This document shows, piece by piece, positions 28,496 through 37,201 of a DNA stretch of 64,000 nucleotides. This DNA comes from Sedimenticola sp. (lineage in GTDB: Bacteria; Pseudomonadota; Gammaproteobacteria; Chromatiales; Chromatiaceae), in the NCBI GenBank assembly GCA_011051655.1, contig DRKS01000049.1:1-64000 (forward strand). Reading direction: 5' to 3'. The translations under genes and the position numbers were made by a program. Below the pieces are notes generated by a model, which was not told the origin of the DNA, ran no database searches, and saw nothing but the letters and a program-made list of their open reading frames with translations. Position 1 is the stretch's first letter, and the number at the start of each line of letters is the position of its first letter.

Positions 28496-30058
28496 ATGAA
28501 AATACGTGCACAAATTGCAATGGTCCTGAACCTGGACAAGTGTATTGGCTGCCATACCTGTTCAGTGACCTGTAAGAACATCTGGACCAACAGAAAAGGC
28601 GTGGAGTATGCCTGGTTCAACAATGTTGAGAGTAAGCCGGGCATCGGCTATCCCAAGGAGTGGGAAAACCAGGATAAGTGGCGTGGGGGCTGGACCATCT
28701 CCGATGGCAAGCTGGAGCTGAAGGCAGGGGACCGCCTGAGCAAATTGCTGAACATCTTCGCTAACCCGGATATGCCGCAAATCGACGAATACTACGAGCC
28801 GTTCGACTACGACTATCCCAAGCTTCAGAATGCGCCGCTTTCAGAGGCTTGCCCCACTGCGCGGCCGATCTCCCAGATCACGGGCAAACACATGGACAAG
28901 ATCCATTGGGGGCCCAACTGGGAAGATGATCTTGCAGGTGAGTTTGAAAACCGTTCCAAAGACAAAAACTTTGACGGTATTCAAAAGCAGATGTACAGCG
29001 AGTTCGAGAAAACCTTTCACATGTACCTGCCGCGCCTGTGCAACCACTGCCTCAATCCGGCCTGTGTAGCCTCCTGCCCCTCCGGTGCCATCTACAAGCG
29101 TGAAGAGGATGGCGTCGTCCTTATCGATCAGGACCGTTGCCGTGGCTGGCGCATGTGTGTCAGCGCATGTCCGTACAAGAAGGTCTACTTCAACTGGGAG
29201 TCCGGCAAATCGGAGAAGTGCATCCTCTGCTACCCGCGTATCGAGTCGGGCATGCCTATGGCGTGCGCCGAATCCTGCGTCGGCCGTATTCGCTACGTGG
29301 GCGTGGTGCTGTATGACGCCGACGCCATCAGCGATGCCGCCAGTACCGGCACGGAAAAGAACCTCTATCAGGCCCAAATGGATATCTTCATGGATCCGAA
29401 CGATCCCGAGGTTATCGCCCAGGCCCGCGAGGATGGCGTTCCGGATTCCTGGATCGAAGCCGCCCAGAAATCCCCCGTCTACAAGATGGCCATTGATTGG
29501 AAGATCGCCTTCCCCATCCATCCGGAGTTCCGCACCCTTCCGATGATGTGGTATGTGCCGCCCCTGTCGCCGGTACAGGGCCAGATTGATCAAGGCAACC
29601 TGCCGACCGAGGCCGACGGCGTTATTCCCAAGGCTGACGCCCTCAGGTTCCCCGTGCAGTATCTGGCCAACCTGCTGACCGCCGGTTACGAGGCGCCCAT
29701 CATCAGCGCCATAAACCGCTTGCTGGCCATGCGCAGCCATCAGCGCTCAAAGGCGGTGGATGGGGAGCCCGGCCTGGAAGCCCTTGAGGCCGCCGGCATC
29801 ACGGTGGAGCAGGCGGAAGAGATGTACCGCTATCTGGGGCTGGCCAACTACGAAGACCGCTTTGTCGTCCCATGCGCCCACGAGGAGCTGAGAAACGACG
29901 ATCCTTATGGCTTCCAGGGCCAGAACGGTTTCGGTGCGGGCAACATCAGCTCCCATGGCGAAAAACCGGGGCAGGATGATTTCACCCTCTTCCCGGCGCC
30001 GCGCAAACGTACCGTGACCCCGATGGGTATCCAGCCGCGCCCAAAGGCCAAGGCATAA
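28496..30058 (+). CDS. narH: Respiratory nitrate reductase beta subunit NarH
   Basis: This 520-residue iron-sulfur electron-transfer subunit links the NarI hemes to NarG. Cluster ligands start at C16, C19, C22 and C26 (CIGCHTCSVTC), as in E. coli. Further groups are CNHCLNPACVASC and CRGWRMCVSACPYKK, where tryptophan replaces a cysteine and marks the [3Fe-4S] site, followed by CILCYPR and CAESCVGR. GAGGAAC lies upstream of the ATG. Ninety bases separate it from narG and 15 from narJ. Confidence 0.98.
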   Translation: MKIRAQIAMVLNLDKCIGCHTCSVTCKNIWTNRKGVEYAWFNNVESKPGIGYPKEWENQDKWRGGWTISDGKLELKAGDRLSKLLNIFANPDMPQIDEYYEPFDYDYPKLQNAPLSEACPTARPISQITGKHMDKIHWGPNWEDDLAGEFENRSKDKNFDGIQKQMYSEFEKTFHMYLPRLCNHCLNPACVASCPSGAIYKREEDGVVLIDQDRCRGWRMCVSACPYKKVYFNWESGKSEKCILCYPRIESGMPMACAESCVGRIRYVGVVLYDADAISDAASTGTEKNLYQAQMDIFMDPNDPEVIAQAREDGVPDSWIEAAQKSPVYKMAIDWKIAFPIHPEFRTLPMMWYVPPLSPVQGQIDQGNLPTEADGVIPKADALRFPVQYLANLLTAGYEAPIISAINRLLAMRSHQRSKAVDGEPGLEALEAAGITVEQAEEMYRYLGLANYEDRFVVPCAHEELRNDDPYGFQGQNGFGAGNISSHGEKPGQDDFTLFPAPRKRTVTPMGIQPRPKAKA

Positions 30059-30073
30059 GCAGGAGTAGCTGAC

Positions 30074-30589
30074 ATGCGAATATATGCGATATTGGCGCGG
30101 TTGCTCGATTATCCGAATGAAGAGCTCATGGAAAATATTCCGGCGCTGATCGATGTGATCAAGGAAGATCCGGATATAACCGAGCAGGAGCGCAACAGCC
30201 TGATGGAGTTCATTTCCTGGATGCAGTTGCACGACCTGATCGGCCTGCAGAGCGATTATGTGCAGACCTTCGACATGACGCCGGAACATGACCTGCATCT
30301 GACGCATCATCTGTTTGGTGACGACCAAGGCCGCGGACCGGCCCTTATCGATCTCTCGGAACACTACAAAGCCAATGGTCTTGAAGTGGCTTCCAAAGAG
30401 ATCCCGGACTATCTGCCCCTGATACTGGAGTACGTATCCACCCTGGACGATATGCAGGCGCGTATCTTCCTGGGTGATGCCGCCAAGGTAATAAAGGTTT
30501 TGGCGGAAAATCTGGAAAAGGCGGATAGCCCTTATGCACGGGTGGTTCGGATTATCGAAAACCGTGGGCACATAGCCCAGGCAGCCTGA
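30074..30589 (+). CDS. narJ: Nitrate reductase assembly chaperone NarJ
   Basis: This 171-residue all-helical TorD/NarJ-family chaperone holds apo-NarGH for cofactor loading. The family block YVQTFDMTPEHDLHLTHHLFGD and the N-terminal RLLDYP motif are clear. It is shorter than E. coli NarJ (236) and lacks much of the C-terminal extension, as seen in several non-enteric homologues. AGGAG lies upstream of the start, and narI follows after 11 bases. Confidence 0.93.
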   Translation: MRIYAILARLLDYPNEELMENIPALIDVIKEDPDITEQERNSLMEFISWMQLHDLIGLQSDYVQTFDMTPEHDLHLTHHLFGDDQGRGPALIDLSEHYKANGLEVASKEIPDYLPLILEYVSTLDDMQARIFLGDAAKVIKVLAENLEKADSPYARVVRIIENRGHIAQAA

Positions 30590-30600
30590 GGAGACTGACA

Positions 30601-31287
30601 ATGCATGATTTCATTTTTGGGGCTTACCCCTATCTTGCCGGGACCATCTTTCTGATTGGAAGCTGGGCCCGATTCGACCGTGAGCAATATACCTGGAAGG
30701 CGGATTCCAGCCAGTTGCTCGATAACAAGAATATGCGTCTGTACAGCAACCTGTTCCATATCGGCATACTGGGCATATTCTTCGGCCACTTCTTTGGATT
30801 GCTGACGCCGCATAGCTGGTTTCTGGCATTTGGCATTAGCGATCTGACGCACCAGTATATCGCCATCTATCTGGGTTTTATCTTTGGTGTGGCCTGCCTG
30901 GCCGGTGCGGTACTGCTGGCCTGGCGGCGGCTCAACTCCGAGCGGGTGCACGCCGTCAGCCGCGGGCGTGATACCTTTGTCATTATCTGGCTGGCGGTGA
31001 CCGCGGCCATTGGCCTCAGCACCATCCCGGTTTCCTCGGGCCATGCAAGCGCGGGCGATGCCCAGCAGATGATTGCGCTGTCGGAGTATGTGAAGAGCGT
31101 AGCCACCTTGAGCGTCGACCCCCGCCTGCTGGACAATGTGGACGCCATCTACAAGGTGCACATGTTCTTTGGCATGACGGTGGTTCTGATATTCCCGTTC
31201 ACGCGTCTGGTGCACGTATGGAGTATCCCGTTCAGCTATCTGACCAGGGCCTACCAGATCGTGCGCGCCAAGCGCATAACCACCTGA
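30601..31287 (+). CDS. narI: Respiratory nitrate reductase gamma subunit NarI (cytochrome b)
   Basis: This 228-residue membrane subunit has five predicted helices and oxidises quinol. The heme ligands appear as H53 and H63 (FHIGILGIFFGHFFG) and as H187 and H205 (KVHMFFGMT, RLVHVWS), the same C-terminal spacing as E. coli. GAGGAGA-type sequence precedes the ATG. It is the last gene of narGHJI and is followed by an intrinsic terminator. Confidence 0.97.
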   Translation: MHDFIFGAYPYLAGTIFLIGSWARFDREQYTWKADSSQLLDNKNMRLYSNLFHIGILGIFFGHFFGLLTPHSWFLAFGISDLTHQYIAIYLGFIFGVACLAGAVLLAWRRLNSERVHAVSRGRDTFVIIWLAVTAAIGLSTIPVSSGHASAGDAQQMIALSEYVKSVATLSVDPRLLDNVDAIYKVHMFFGMTVVLIFPFTRLVHVWSIPFSYLTRAYQIVRAKRITT

Positions 31288-31313
31288 TAGGCCTTTTGCT
31301 GCACAAAAGGATG

Positions 31314-31340
31314 AACGCCCGCCTCTTGGCGGGCGTTTTC
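31314..31340 (+). terminator. Intrinsic terminator of narGHJI
   Basis: AACGCCCGCC (31314-31323) and GGCGGGCGTT (31328-31337) form a perfect 10-bp stem with a four-base loop, followed by TTC. It lies 27 bp after the narI stop. Confidence 0.85.
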
Positions 31341-31420
31341 GTATGAGAAATAATGTTATGTTTGTTGCTGCGTGGCAATATTTTCCAGCTGGTTAACCTG
31401 TTGAGAGAACGCTGACGTCT

Positions 31421-31732
31421 ATGTTGTGGAACCTCATGATGCATGCCCTGATGGGCTGGCTTGGCCTCCATTACTTTGTCCTGACGCCCGAAGGCATAGG
31501 TATGGCCATATTGGTTGTATGCATTACCCAGGCGGTCGACCAGATCCGCATAAGAAAAGAGAAATTTGCCGCAGTTGAAAAACTGCCGAAGAAAGAGCGT
31601 GAAGCCGCGGCCAAAGAGCTGAACGCCAATATCAAATCCATCCTGGCCATGACCTATATTCAAAATGTTCTCATCTATGTAGTCGTCGTGCTTGCGACAG
31701 CCCATGTGGCGCGTACTCACGGCTGGTTGTAG
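31421..31732 (+). CDS. Small two-helix membrane protein, unknown function
   Basis: This 103-residue protein has a hydrophobic N-terminal helix (about 5-38), a strongly charged central stretch (RIRKEKFAAVEKLPKKEREAAAKELNANIK, given here as residues 43-72) and a C-terminal helix (about 76-95). No family is recognised. It starts after the nar terminator and ends 10 bp before the methyltransferase gene, so the two form a small operon within the nitrate segment. It is probably an inner-membrane protein with the charged loop in the cytosol. Confidence 0.7.
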   Translation: MLWNLMMHALMGWLGLHYFVLTPEGIGMAILVVCITQAVDQIRIRKEKFAAVEKLPKKEREAAAKELNANIKSILAMTYIQNVLIYVVVVLATAHVARTHGWL

Positions 31733-31742
31733 GAGGAATGGC

Positions 31743-32357
31743 GTGAAATCGGCAAAAGCCATGAAAGGACTGCATCGGGAGCTGATTTTCAAGCGCCGGG
31801 TGCGAGTGCTTGCCGACTGGCTGGCCCGGTTGCCGGACAAGCATTCCACCATTCTTGACGTCGGCTGTGGTGATGGACTGGTCGACCACCTGATATTACA
31901 GCGCCGCCCGGATCTGACCATTAACGGCATAGATGTGATGATCCGGCCATATACCTGGGTTCCGGTATTGGAATATAACGGCAAAATCCTGCCACTGGAT
32001 GACAACAGCCGTGACTATGTGATGTTAGTGGATGTCCTGCATCACCTGGATTCGCCCGAACAGCTTTTGCGGGAAGCCTGCAGAGTGGCGCGCAAGGGCG
32101 TGATCCTGAAGGACCATGCCCGGGCTGGCTTGCTGGCGGCCCCCACCCTGCGTTTTATGGACTGGGTGGGAAATGCCTCGCACGGCGTCATTTCGACTTA
32201 CAACTATTGGACCCAGGAGCGTTGGCAACAGGCCTTTGGTGAACTGGGGCTTAAACCGACCTATTGGTTGACCAGATTAAAGCTTTATCCATTCCCTTTC
32301 AGTCTGTTGTTTGATCGCTCCCTCCATTTTATTGCCCGCCTCGAATTCAGCGCTTAG
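31743..32357 (+). CDS. Class I SAM-dependent methyltransferase
   Basis: This 204-residue protein starts at GTG 31743, six bases after AGGAGG. Motif I is ILDVGCGDG (about 37-45), followed by a second acidic strand (INGIDVM) and LVDVLHHLDSPEQLLREACRVARKG, the usual motif II/III region of Methyltransf_11/25 enzymes. The substrate is unknown. The C-terminal part is rich in aromatic residues and ends without extra domains. It is likely co-transcribed with the small membrane protein upstream. Confidence 0.82.
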   Translation: MKSAKAMKGLHRELIFKRRVRVLADWLARLPDKHSTILDVGCGDGLVDHLILQRRPDLTINGIDVMIRPYTWVPVLEYNGKILPLDDNSRDYVMLVDVLHHLDSPEQLLREACRVARKGVILKDHARAGLLAAPTLRFMDWVGNASHGVISTYNYWTQERWQQAFGELGLKPTYWLTRLKLYPFPFSLLFDRSLHFIARLEFSA

Positions 32358-32611
32358 CACTCCCGTGCCTGATCGGGCCGCCCGAAGTGCGCCCCTGTTC
32401 GCATGAGCCAATCGGCCGTTATCGGCAGGGATGGCCCCTTCCTTTAGGGGTGTTCCCAAAAAAATGGCATTTTTCAATACGGTCCTCTATCGGGCGCGGC
32501 CACATGGTAATGGCATTCCCGGATTTGCATTTTTGCGGCTGCATTCCCGGCAGATGGAAAAATTTATACCTACCATTGAAAGACCAAAGGTTGCGTTATC
32601 AGAGGTCCGAC

Positions 32612-33304
32612 ATGAAAGCATTTATCAGAAAGTGGATGATCGTAAGTATTATTGGCGCCTTCTTTTTTGCGGGAACCAGCGGACTGTATGCTGCAGCATC
32701 GAGAGCGCTTCCCAAGGGGATGACGCCTGAGAAGCTGGAGAGATCGGTAGTCAGGATGCTCGATTACGTGGACACGCGGTTGCTCAATGGCAAGAGTGCA
32801 AAGAAGATAGAGGATAGTGAAAACTATGAAGCAATCGCCAGGCTATACCGCTGCCGTGAAGACAGGGATTTGATCGCCGCCTGGATCAATCAAGGCCAGT
32901 TTGAAGATGCCTACTGGGCGCTGAAGGATCTCAACAAGATTCTTAAAGGGGCCATGGCCATGTCCCGGGCCCAGGAGAGGGCGGCCAAGAAGGCCAAGGA
33001 CAAGATTGATGCCGCACGGGCTATTAGCGACGCCTACTTTGTGCGGGCGAAACAGAGAGGTATCCACAAGGGGAATGGGGGTAAAGAGGCCCTTGAGCTG
33101 TTTATCAGTGCGCAGGAGAGGCGGCTCAACGCCCAGGACCTGCATGCGGATAAAGACTATCAGGCCGCAACGGCGGCCTTTGAGAGGTCTATCAAGCTAT
33201 TGAAGAAGGCCATTGCATTCTCCAGGAAGCAGGGTGGCAATAAGCGTGTATCAGAAACCCAAACGGAATTGAATGGGCAGTCCGCAATAACCAGCAACCT
33301 TTAA
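32612..33304 (+). CDS. Exported helical protein, unknown function
   Basis: This 230-residue protein starts at ATG 32612, with AGAGGT five bases upstream. A signal peptide of about 28 residues (MKAFIRKWM, hydrophobic core, cleavage near LYAAA) is followed by a lysine/alanine-rich helical domain with TPR-like spacing in its second half (AISDAYFVRAKQRG and DYQAATAAFERSIKLLKKA). No family is recognised; a periplasmic helical-repeat protein is the best description. It is the last gene of the nitrate segment before the resumed transporter genes, and a strong terminator follows. Confidence 0.72.
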   Translation: MKAFIRKWMIVSIIGAFFFAGTSGLYAAASRALPKGMTPEKLERSVVRMLDYVDTRLLNGKSAKKIEDSENYEAIARLYRCREDRDLIAAWINQGQFEDAYWALKDLNKILKGAMAMSRAQERAAKKAKDKIDAARAISDAYFVRAKQRGIHKGNGGKEALELFISAQERRLNAQDLHADKDYQAATAAFERSIKLLKKAIAFSRKQGGNKRVSETQTELNGQSAITSNL

Positions 33305-33321
33305 TATACAGTGATGCAGAC

Positions 33322-33353
33322 CGGCCCGGCAGCGCGACTGCCGGGCCGTGTTT
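33322..33353 (+). terminator. Intrinsic terminator after the exported helical protein
   Basis: CGGCCCGGCAG (33322-33332) and CTGCCGGGCCG (33338-33348) form a perfect 11-bp stem with a five-base loop, followed by TGTTT. Confidence 0.75.
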
Positions 33354-33637
33354 GATCCATAAGCCCTCCCCGCCAGCCCCTTCCTCCATGGCCATTGTGG
33401 CCGCCAGCGGCGCATTTTTCCCTGATGCGCCGATCCTGTTTTTTCTGTCATTGTTATTCGTCGGTATTCAACCGGCCTTTTTAGGTTTAACATTCGACAT
33501 CCATTAGAAACAGGTGCTCTGGAGTAGCTGATTCGCCGTGCAATACCGATTTATCCGCAATATGGCGCCTTGTGGCCGCCGCGTTTGTGTGCGCCGGGAC
33601 CAGTGGTATTGGCTGAATCCATGAGGGGTGAAGGCTG
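33354..33637 (+). other. Gene-free junction before the C-type permease
   Basis: Together with the preceding terminator, this makes 333 bp without a credible gene between the nitrate segment and the transporter permease. The stretch is locally AT-richer around 33440-33500. I see no tRNA, integrase, insertion sequence or clear direct repeat shared with the other junction at 14199-14360. Confidence 0.6.
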
Positions 33638-35050
33638 ATGCCTGATTTGGTCATCCTCTGGACCGATTTTTTCATCTTCCTGCTGATTGCCCTGGTGCTG
33701 TCGTTCGGTTTTTTTGCGGCGGGGAAGGAGCATTTGCGTGCGCCCTGGCGGCGGGTGGCCCGCAGCCGGATCGGGATGGGGGCGCTGGTGATCCTGGGCG
33801 CCTATGTGCTGATCGGGGTGCTGGACTCGGTGCATTATCATCCCACCCTGCCGGAGGCTGAACGTTCGGGGAGCGCGATGCACTCCAATGAGGTGTTGAG
33901 CCTGTTGGATTATCTGGTCACGCCCCTGAGGGAGCGCCAGGAGAAGACCTATTCCGCGCCGCTGGCCACCCATCTCTATACGAAGGAGAATATCGAACTG
34001 CCGGATGGCAGGATGGTGCGGGATTTCCCCCGCCTGATCCATGGCGGCGCCCACCTGCAAGATCCGGAGCGTGATTGGGCGGCCGATGTCGCAAAAACGA
34101 TAGCAACAGCCGTGGTCGAGGCGCTTGTCGTCTGGCTGCTCATTGCCGGGGGGCTGACAGGGTGGCTTGGGCGCCGTTCGGGTCACACCTTCACGGAGCA
34201 GCGCCGCCGGATCATGTCGGGCGCCACCGAAGTGCCCTGGTCAGTGATGCTGACCGTGCTCGGGGTCTTGCTGTTGGCCGCATTCGTTGCGGGCAACCTG
34301 GGGGTGAAATACCATCTGTTCGGCACCGACAAGGTTGGCGAGGATGTCTTCTACCAGGCCCTCAAGAGTATCCGCACCGGCCTGGTGATCGGTACCCTGA
34401 CCACCCTGGTCATGCTGCCCGCCGCCATTATGATGGGCGTCATGGCGGGCTACTTCCGGGGATGGGTGGATGACGTCATCCAGTATCTCTACACCACCTT
34501 GAACTCCATCCCCGGCGTGCTGTTGATTGCGGCGGCCATCCTGCTGCTGCATGTCTACATGAACAAACATGCCGATGAGTTTTCCAGCCTGGTGGAACGG
34601 GCCGACCTGCGTTTGCTGTTTCTGTGCATCATTCTCGGGGTGACCAGTTGGACGGGGCTTTGCCGCCTGTTGCGGGGGGAGGCCCTCAAGCTGCGGGAGC
34701 TGGACTATGTGCAGGCGGCCCAGGCCTTTGGCGTGCGGAATTTCAAGATCATCGGGCGCCACATCATCCCCAATGTGCTGCACATCGTGATGATATCCGT
34801 GGTGCTGGATTTCAGCGGCCTGGTGCTGGCGGAGGCGGTGCTCTCCTATGTCAACATCGGTGTCGACCCCACCATGGACTCCTGGGGTAACATGATCAAC
34901 AGCGCACGCCTGGAGATGGCGCGCGAACCCGTCGTCTGGTGGTCCCTGGCGGCGGCGCTGGTGTTCATGTTCACCCTGGTGCTGGCGGCGAATCTCTTTT
35001 CCGATGTGGTGCGGGACGCCTTCGATCCGAGATTGAGAAGTGGCGGGTAA
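33638..35050 (+). CDS. Peptide-type ABC transporter permease, DppC/OppC family, extended N-terminus
   Basis: This 470-residue permease is much longer than usual (about 300). It has the OppC-type N-terminal helix, an extra region of about 130 residues (roughly 60-190) that looks extracytoplasmic, and then the standard permease core. The EAA loop is LRELDYVQAAQAFGVRNFKIIGRHIIPNVLH, residues about 351-381. The end is typical (DVVRDAFDPRLR). It is followed six bases later by a double ATPase. Neither a binding protein nor a B-type permease is adjacent. Both occur on the same strand 19.4 kb upstream, so this is probably the displaced half of that operon. Confidence 0.88.
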   Translation: MPDLVILWTDFFIFLLIALVLSFGFFAAGKEHLRAPWRRVARSRIGMGALVILGAYVLIGVLDSVHYHPTLPEAERSGSAMHSNEVLSLLDYLVTPLRERQEKTYSAPLATHLYTKENIELPDGRMVRDFPRLIHGGAHLQDPERDWAADVAKTIATAVVEALVVWLLIAGGLTGWLGRRSGHTFTEQRRRIMSGATEVPWSVMLTVLGVLLLAAFVAGNLGVKYHLFGTDKVGEDVFYQALKSIRTGLVIGTLTTLVMLPAAIMMGVMAGYFRGWVDDVIQYLYTTLNSIPGVLLIAAAILLLHVYMNKHADEFSSLVERADLRLLFLCIILGVTSWTGLCRLLRGEALKLRELDYVQAAQAFGVRNFKIIGRHIIPNVLHIVMISVVLDFSGLVLAEAVLSYVNIGVDPTMDSWGNMINSARLEMAREPVVWWSLAAALVFMFTLVLAANLFSDVVRDAFDPRLRSGG

Positions 35051-35056
35051 CAACCG

Positions 35057-37069
35057 ATGAGCGACGCCTTACTCCGCATCAAAAACCTGAAGACCTGGCT
35101 TGGAAACGGGGAGGCCCCGGTGTGCGCGGTGGACGGCATCGATCTGGAGATCCACAAGGGCGAGACCTTCGTCCTGCTGGGGGAGTCCGGCTGCGGCAAG
35201 TCCATGACGGCGCTTTCGATTATGCGCCTGCTGCCGCCGGCCGGCCGGATTGTCGCGGGCAGCATTTTTCTGGGTGAAACCAGTCTGCTGGATCTGCCGG
35301 AGAACGCCATGCGCCGCGAGCGCGGCGGTCGCATGGGCATGATTTTCCAGGAGCCCATGACCTCCCTCAACCCGGTGTTGACGGTGGGCACCCAGATTGC
35401 CGAGGCGGTGCTGATTCATGATCCAGGCCAAGGCCGGGATCCCCGGGGGCGGGTGATTGAATTGTTGAAGGCAGTGGGCATCCCTGATCCGGAGCAGCGC
35501 TACCGGGAGTATCCACATCAGCTCTCCGGCGGCATGAAACAGCGGGTAATGATCGCCATCGCCCTGGCGGGAAGGCCGGAATTGCTGATTGCCGATGAGC
35601 CCACCACGGCCCTGGATGTGACCATCCAGGCCCAGGTGCTGGCCCTGATGAAGGAGCTGCAGCAAAAGACCGGCATGGCCGTGCTGCTGATCACCCACGA
35701 TCTGGGGGTGGTGGCGGAGGTGGCCGACCGGGTGGCAGTGATGTATGCCGGGCAGATTGTCGAAGTGGCGCCGTGTGAGGCGTTTTTCCGGGCGCCGAAA
35801 CACCCCTACAGCCGCAAGTTGTTCCAGTCCATACCGGGGCGGGAGAAGCGCGCCCGGCGGCTTGCAGTAATCAGGGGCACCGTGCCCCCATTGGACCGGG
35901 AGTTCGACGGCTGCCGCTTCGCCGACCGCTGCGACGCCGTGATGGATATCTGCCGGCGGCAGGTCCCCGGCTGGACCCCGCTGGCCGGAGGGCAGGGGGT
36001 CAGGTGTTTTCTGGAAGGCGGGGCGGGGCCGGATTCGACCGGGAGTCCCCCGGAGGCGGCGGCGGAGAAGACCGGCGGCCGGCAGGGCGGACACCCCCCC
36101 CTGCTGGAAGTCGAGAACCTGAAGGTCCATTTTCCCATTCACAAAGGCGTGTTCAGGCGCGTGGTGGGGCATGTGCGCGCGGTGGATGGCGTCTCCCTCG
36201 GGATTTCCGCGGGCCGCACCCTGGCCGTGGTGGGAGAGTCCGGCTGTGGCAAGACCACGGTGGGCAAGGCTATTTTGCAACTGCCCCGCCCCACCGCCGG
36301 CAGCGTTCGGTTCGAGGGTGATGAGTTGACCCGGTTGAGCGGAGAGGCCTTGCGGCGCAGGCGCTCGGATTTTCAGATCATCTTCCAGGATCCCATGGCG
36401 TCGATGAACCCGCGCATGCTGGTGGGCGATATCGTGGAAGAAGGCATGCTGGCCCAGGGCATCGGCGCCGACGCCCGGCAGCGCCGGGCGCGGGTGGGGG
36501 AACTGCTGGAGCAGGTGGGGCTGCCCGCCGGCGCCGCCGGGCGTTATCCCCATGAGTTCTCCGGCGGCCAGCGGCAGCGCATCTGTGTGGCGCGGGCGCT
36601 GGCGGTCCAGCCCAAGCTCATCATCTGCGACGAGCCCACCAGCGCGCTGGATGTGTCCGTCCAGGCCCAGATATTGAACCTGCTGCAGGAACTGCAACAG
36701 GCGTATGGGCTCTCTTATCTCTTCATTACCCACGATATCTCCGTGGTGGCCTACCTGGCCCATGAAGTGGCGGTGATGTATCTGGGCAGGGTGGTGGAAA
36801 GGGGCACGGTGACCGAGGTGCTGGAGCACCCCCTGCATCCCTACACCCAGGCCCTGCTGTCGGCCGTTCCGGTGGCCGAGCCGGGCGGGCGGCGTCAAGT
36901 CATTCGCCTGGAGGGGGACATGCCCTCGCCCTCGAATCCCCCGGCCGGGTGTCACTTCCACCCGCGCTGCCCGCAGGCCATGGACAAGTGCCAAAAGGCC
37001 TATCCGGAAGCGGTGCGGCTGAGCGAGACGCGCACGGTGAGCTGTGTATTATTGGACCAGGATAGTTGA
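35057..37069 (+). CDS. Fused double ATPase of a peptide-type ABC transporter (DppD-DppF-like)
   Basis: This 670-residue protein carries two complete nucleotide-binding domains, as in YejF-type ATPases. The first has Walker A GESGCGKS at 42-49 and signature LSGGMKQR. The second has GESGCGKT near residue 400 and signature FSGGQRQR. Each is followed by the oligopeptide-transporter C-terminal block with cysteines ([28 protein letters not shown]), which in some relatives binds an iron-sulfur cluster. It starts six bases after the permease stop. A GTCAACC heptamer array follows its stop. Confidence 0.93.
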   Translation: MSDALLRIKNLKTWLGNGEAPVCAVDGIDLEIHKGETFVLLGESGCGKSMTALSIMRLLPPAGRIVAGSIFLGETSLLDLPENAMRRERGGRMGMIFQEPMTSLNPVLTVGTQIAEAVLIHDPGQGRDPRGRVIELLKAVGIPDPEQRYREYPHQLSGGMKQRVMIAIALAGRPELLIADEPTTALDVTIQAQVLALMKELQQKTGMAVLLITHDLGVVAEVADRVAVMYAGQIVEVAPCEAFFRAPKHPYSRKLFQSIPGREKRARRLAVIRGTVPPLDREFDGCRFADRCDAVMDICRRQVPGWTPLAGGQGVRCFLEGGAGPDSTGSPPEAAAEKTGGRQGGHPPLLEVENLKVHFPIHKGVFRRVVGHVRAVDGVSLGISAGRTLAVVGESGCGKTTVGKAILQLPRPTAGSVRFEGDELTRLSGEALRRRRSDFQIIFQDPMASMNPRMLVGDIVEEGMLAQGIGADARQRRARVGELLEQVGLPAGAAGRYPHEFSGGQRQRICVARALAVQPKLIICDEPTSALDVSVQAQILNLLQELQQAYGLSYLFITHDISVVAYLAHEVAVMYLGRVVERGTVTEVLEHPLHPYTQALLSAVPVAEPGGRRQVIRLEGDMPSPSNPPAGCHFHPRCPQAMDKCQKAYPEAVRLSETRTVSCVLLDQDS

Positions 37070-37197
37070 CGGTTTACGGTTTACAGTTGACGGTTAAAAC
37101 CGTTAAGCCAAGGCTGTGCCGTCAACCGTCAACCGTCAACCGTCAACCGTCAACCGTCAACCGTCAACCGTCAACCGTCAACCGTCAACCGTCAACC
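37064..37197. repeat. Heptanucleotide array (GTCAACC) x11 with inverted left arm
   Basis: Eleven perfect GTCAACC units occupy 37121-37197. On their left, at 37064-37094, about four degenerate units in the opposite orientation (GTTGACG, GTTTACG, GTTTACA, GTTGACG) face them across a 26-base spacer. The locus can therefore fold as a large hairpin. It fills the convergent gap between the double ATPase and mltD. Confidence 0.95.
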
Positions 37198-37201
37198 GGT
37201 T

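Noticed and set aside
24632-28555. A 1307-codon open frame on the minus strand opposite narG
   Set aside because: It is a GC-bias shadow of narG. Its translation is low-complexity (His/Gly/Leu/Val-rich) with no domain, whereas the plus frame is unmistakably NarG with all its cofactor ligands.
37121-37197. CRISPR array
   Set aside because: The repeats are contiguous 7-mers with no spacers, and no cas genes are present; the same holds for the other heptamer loci.
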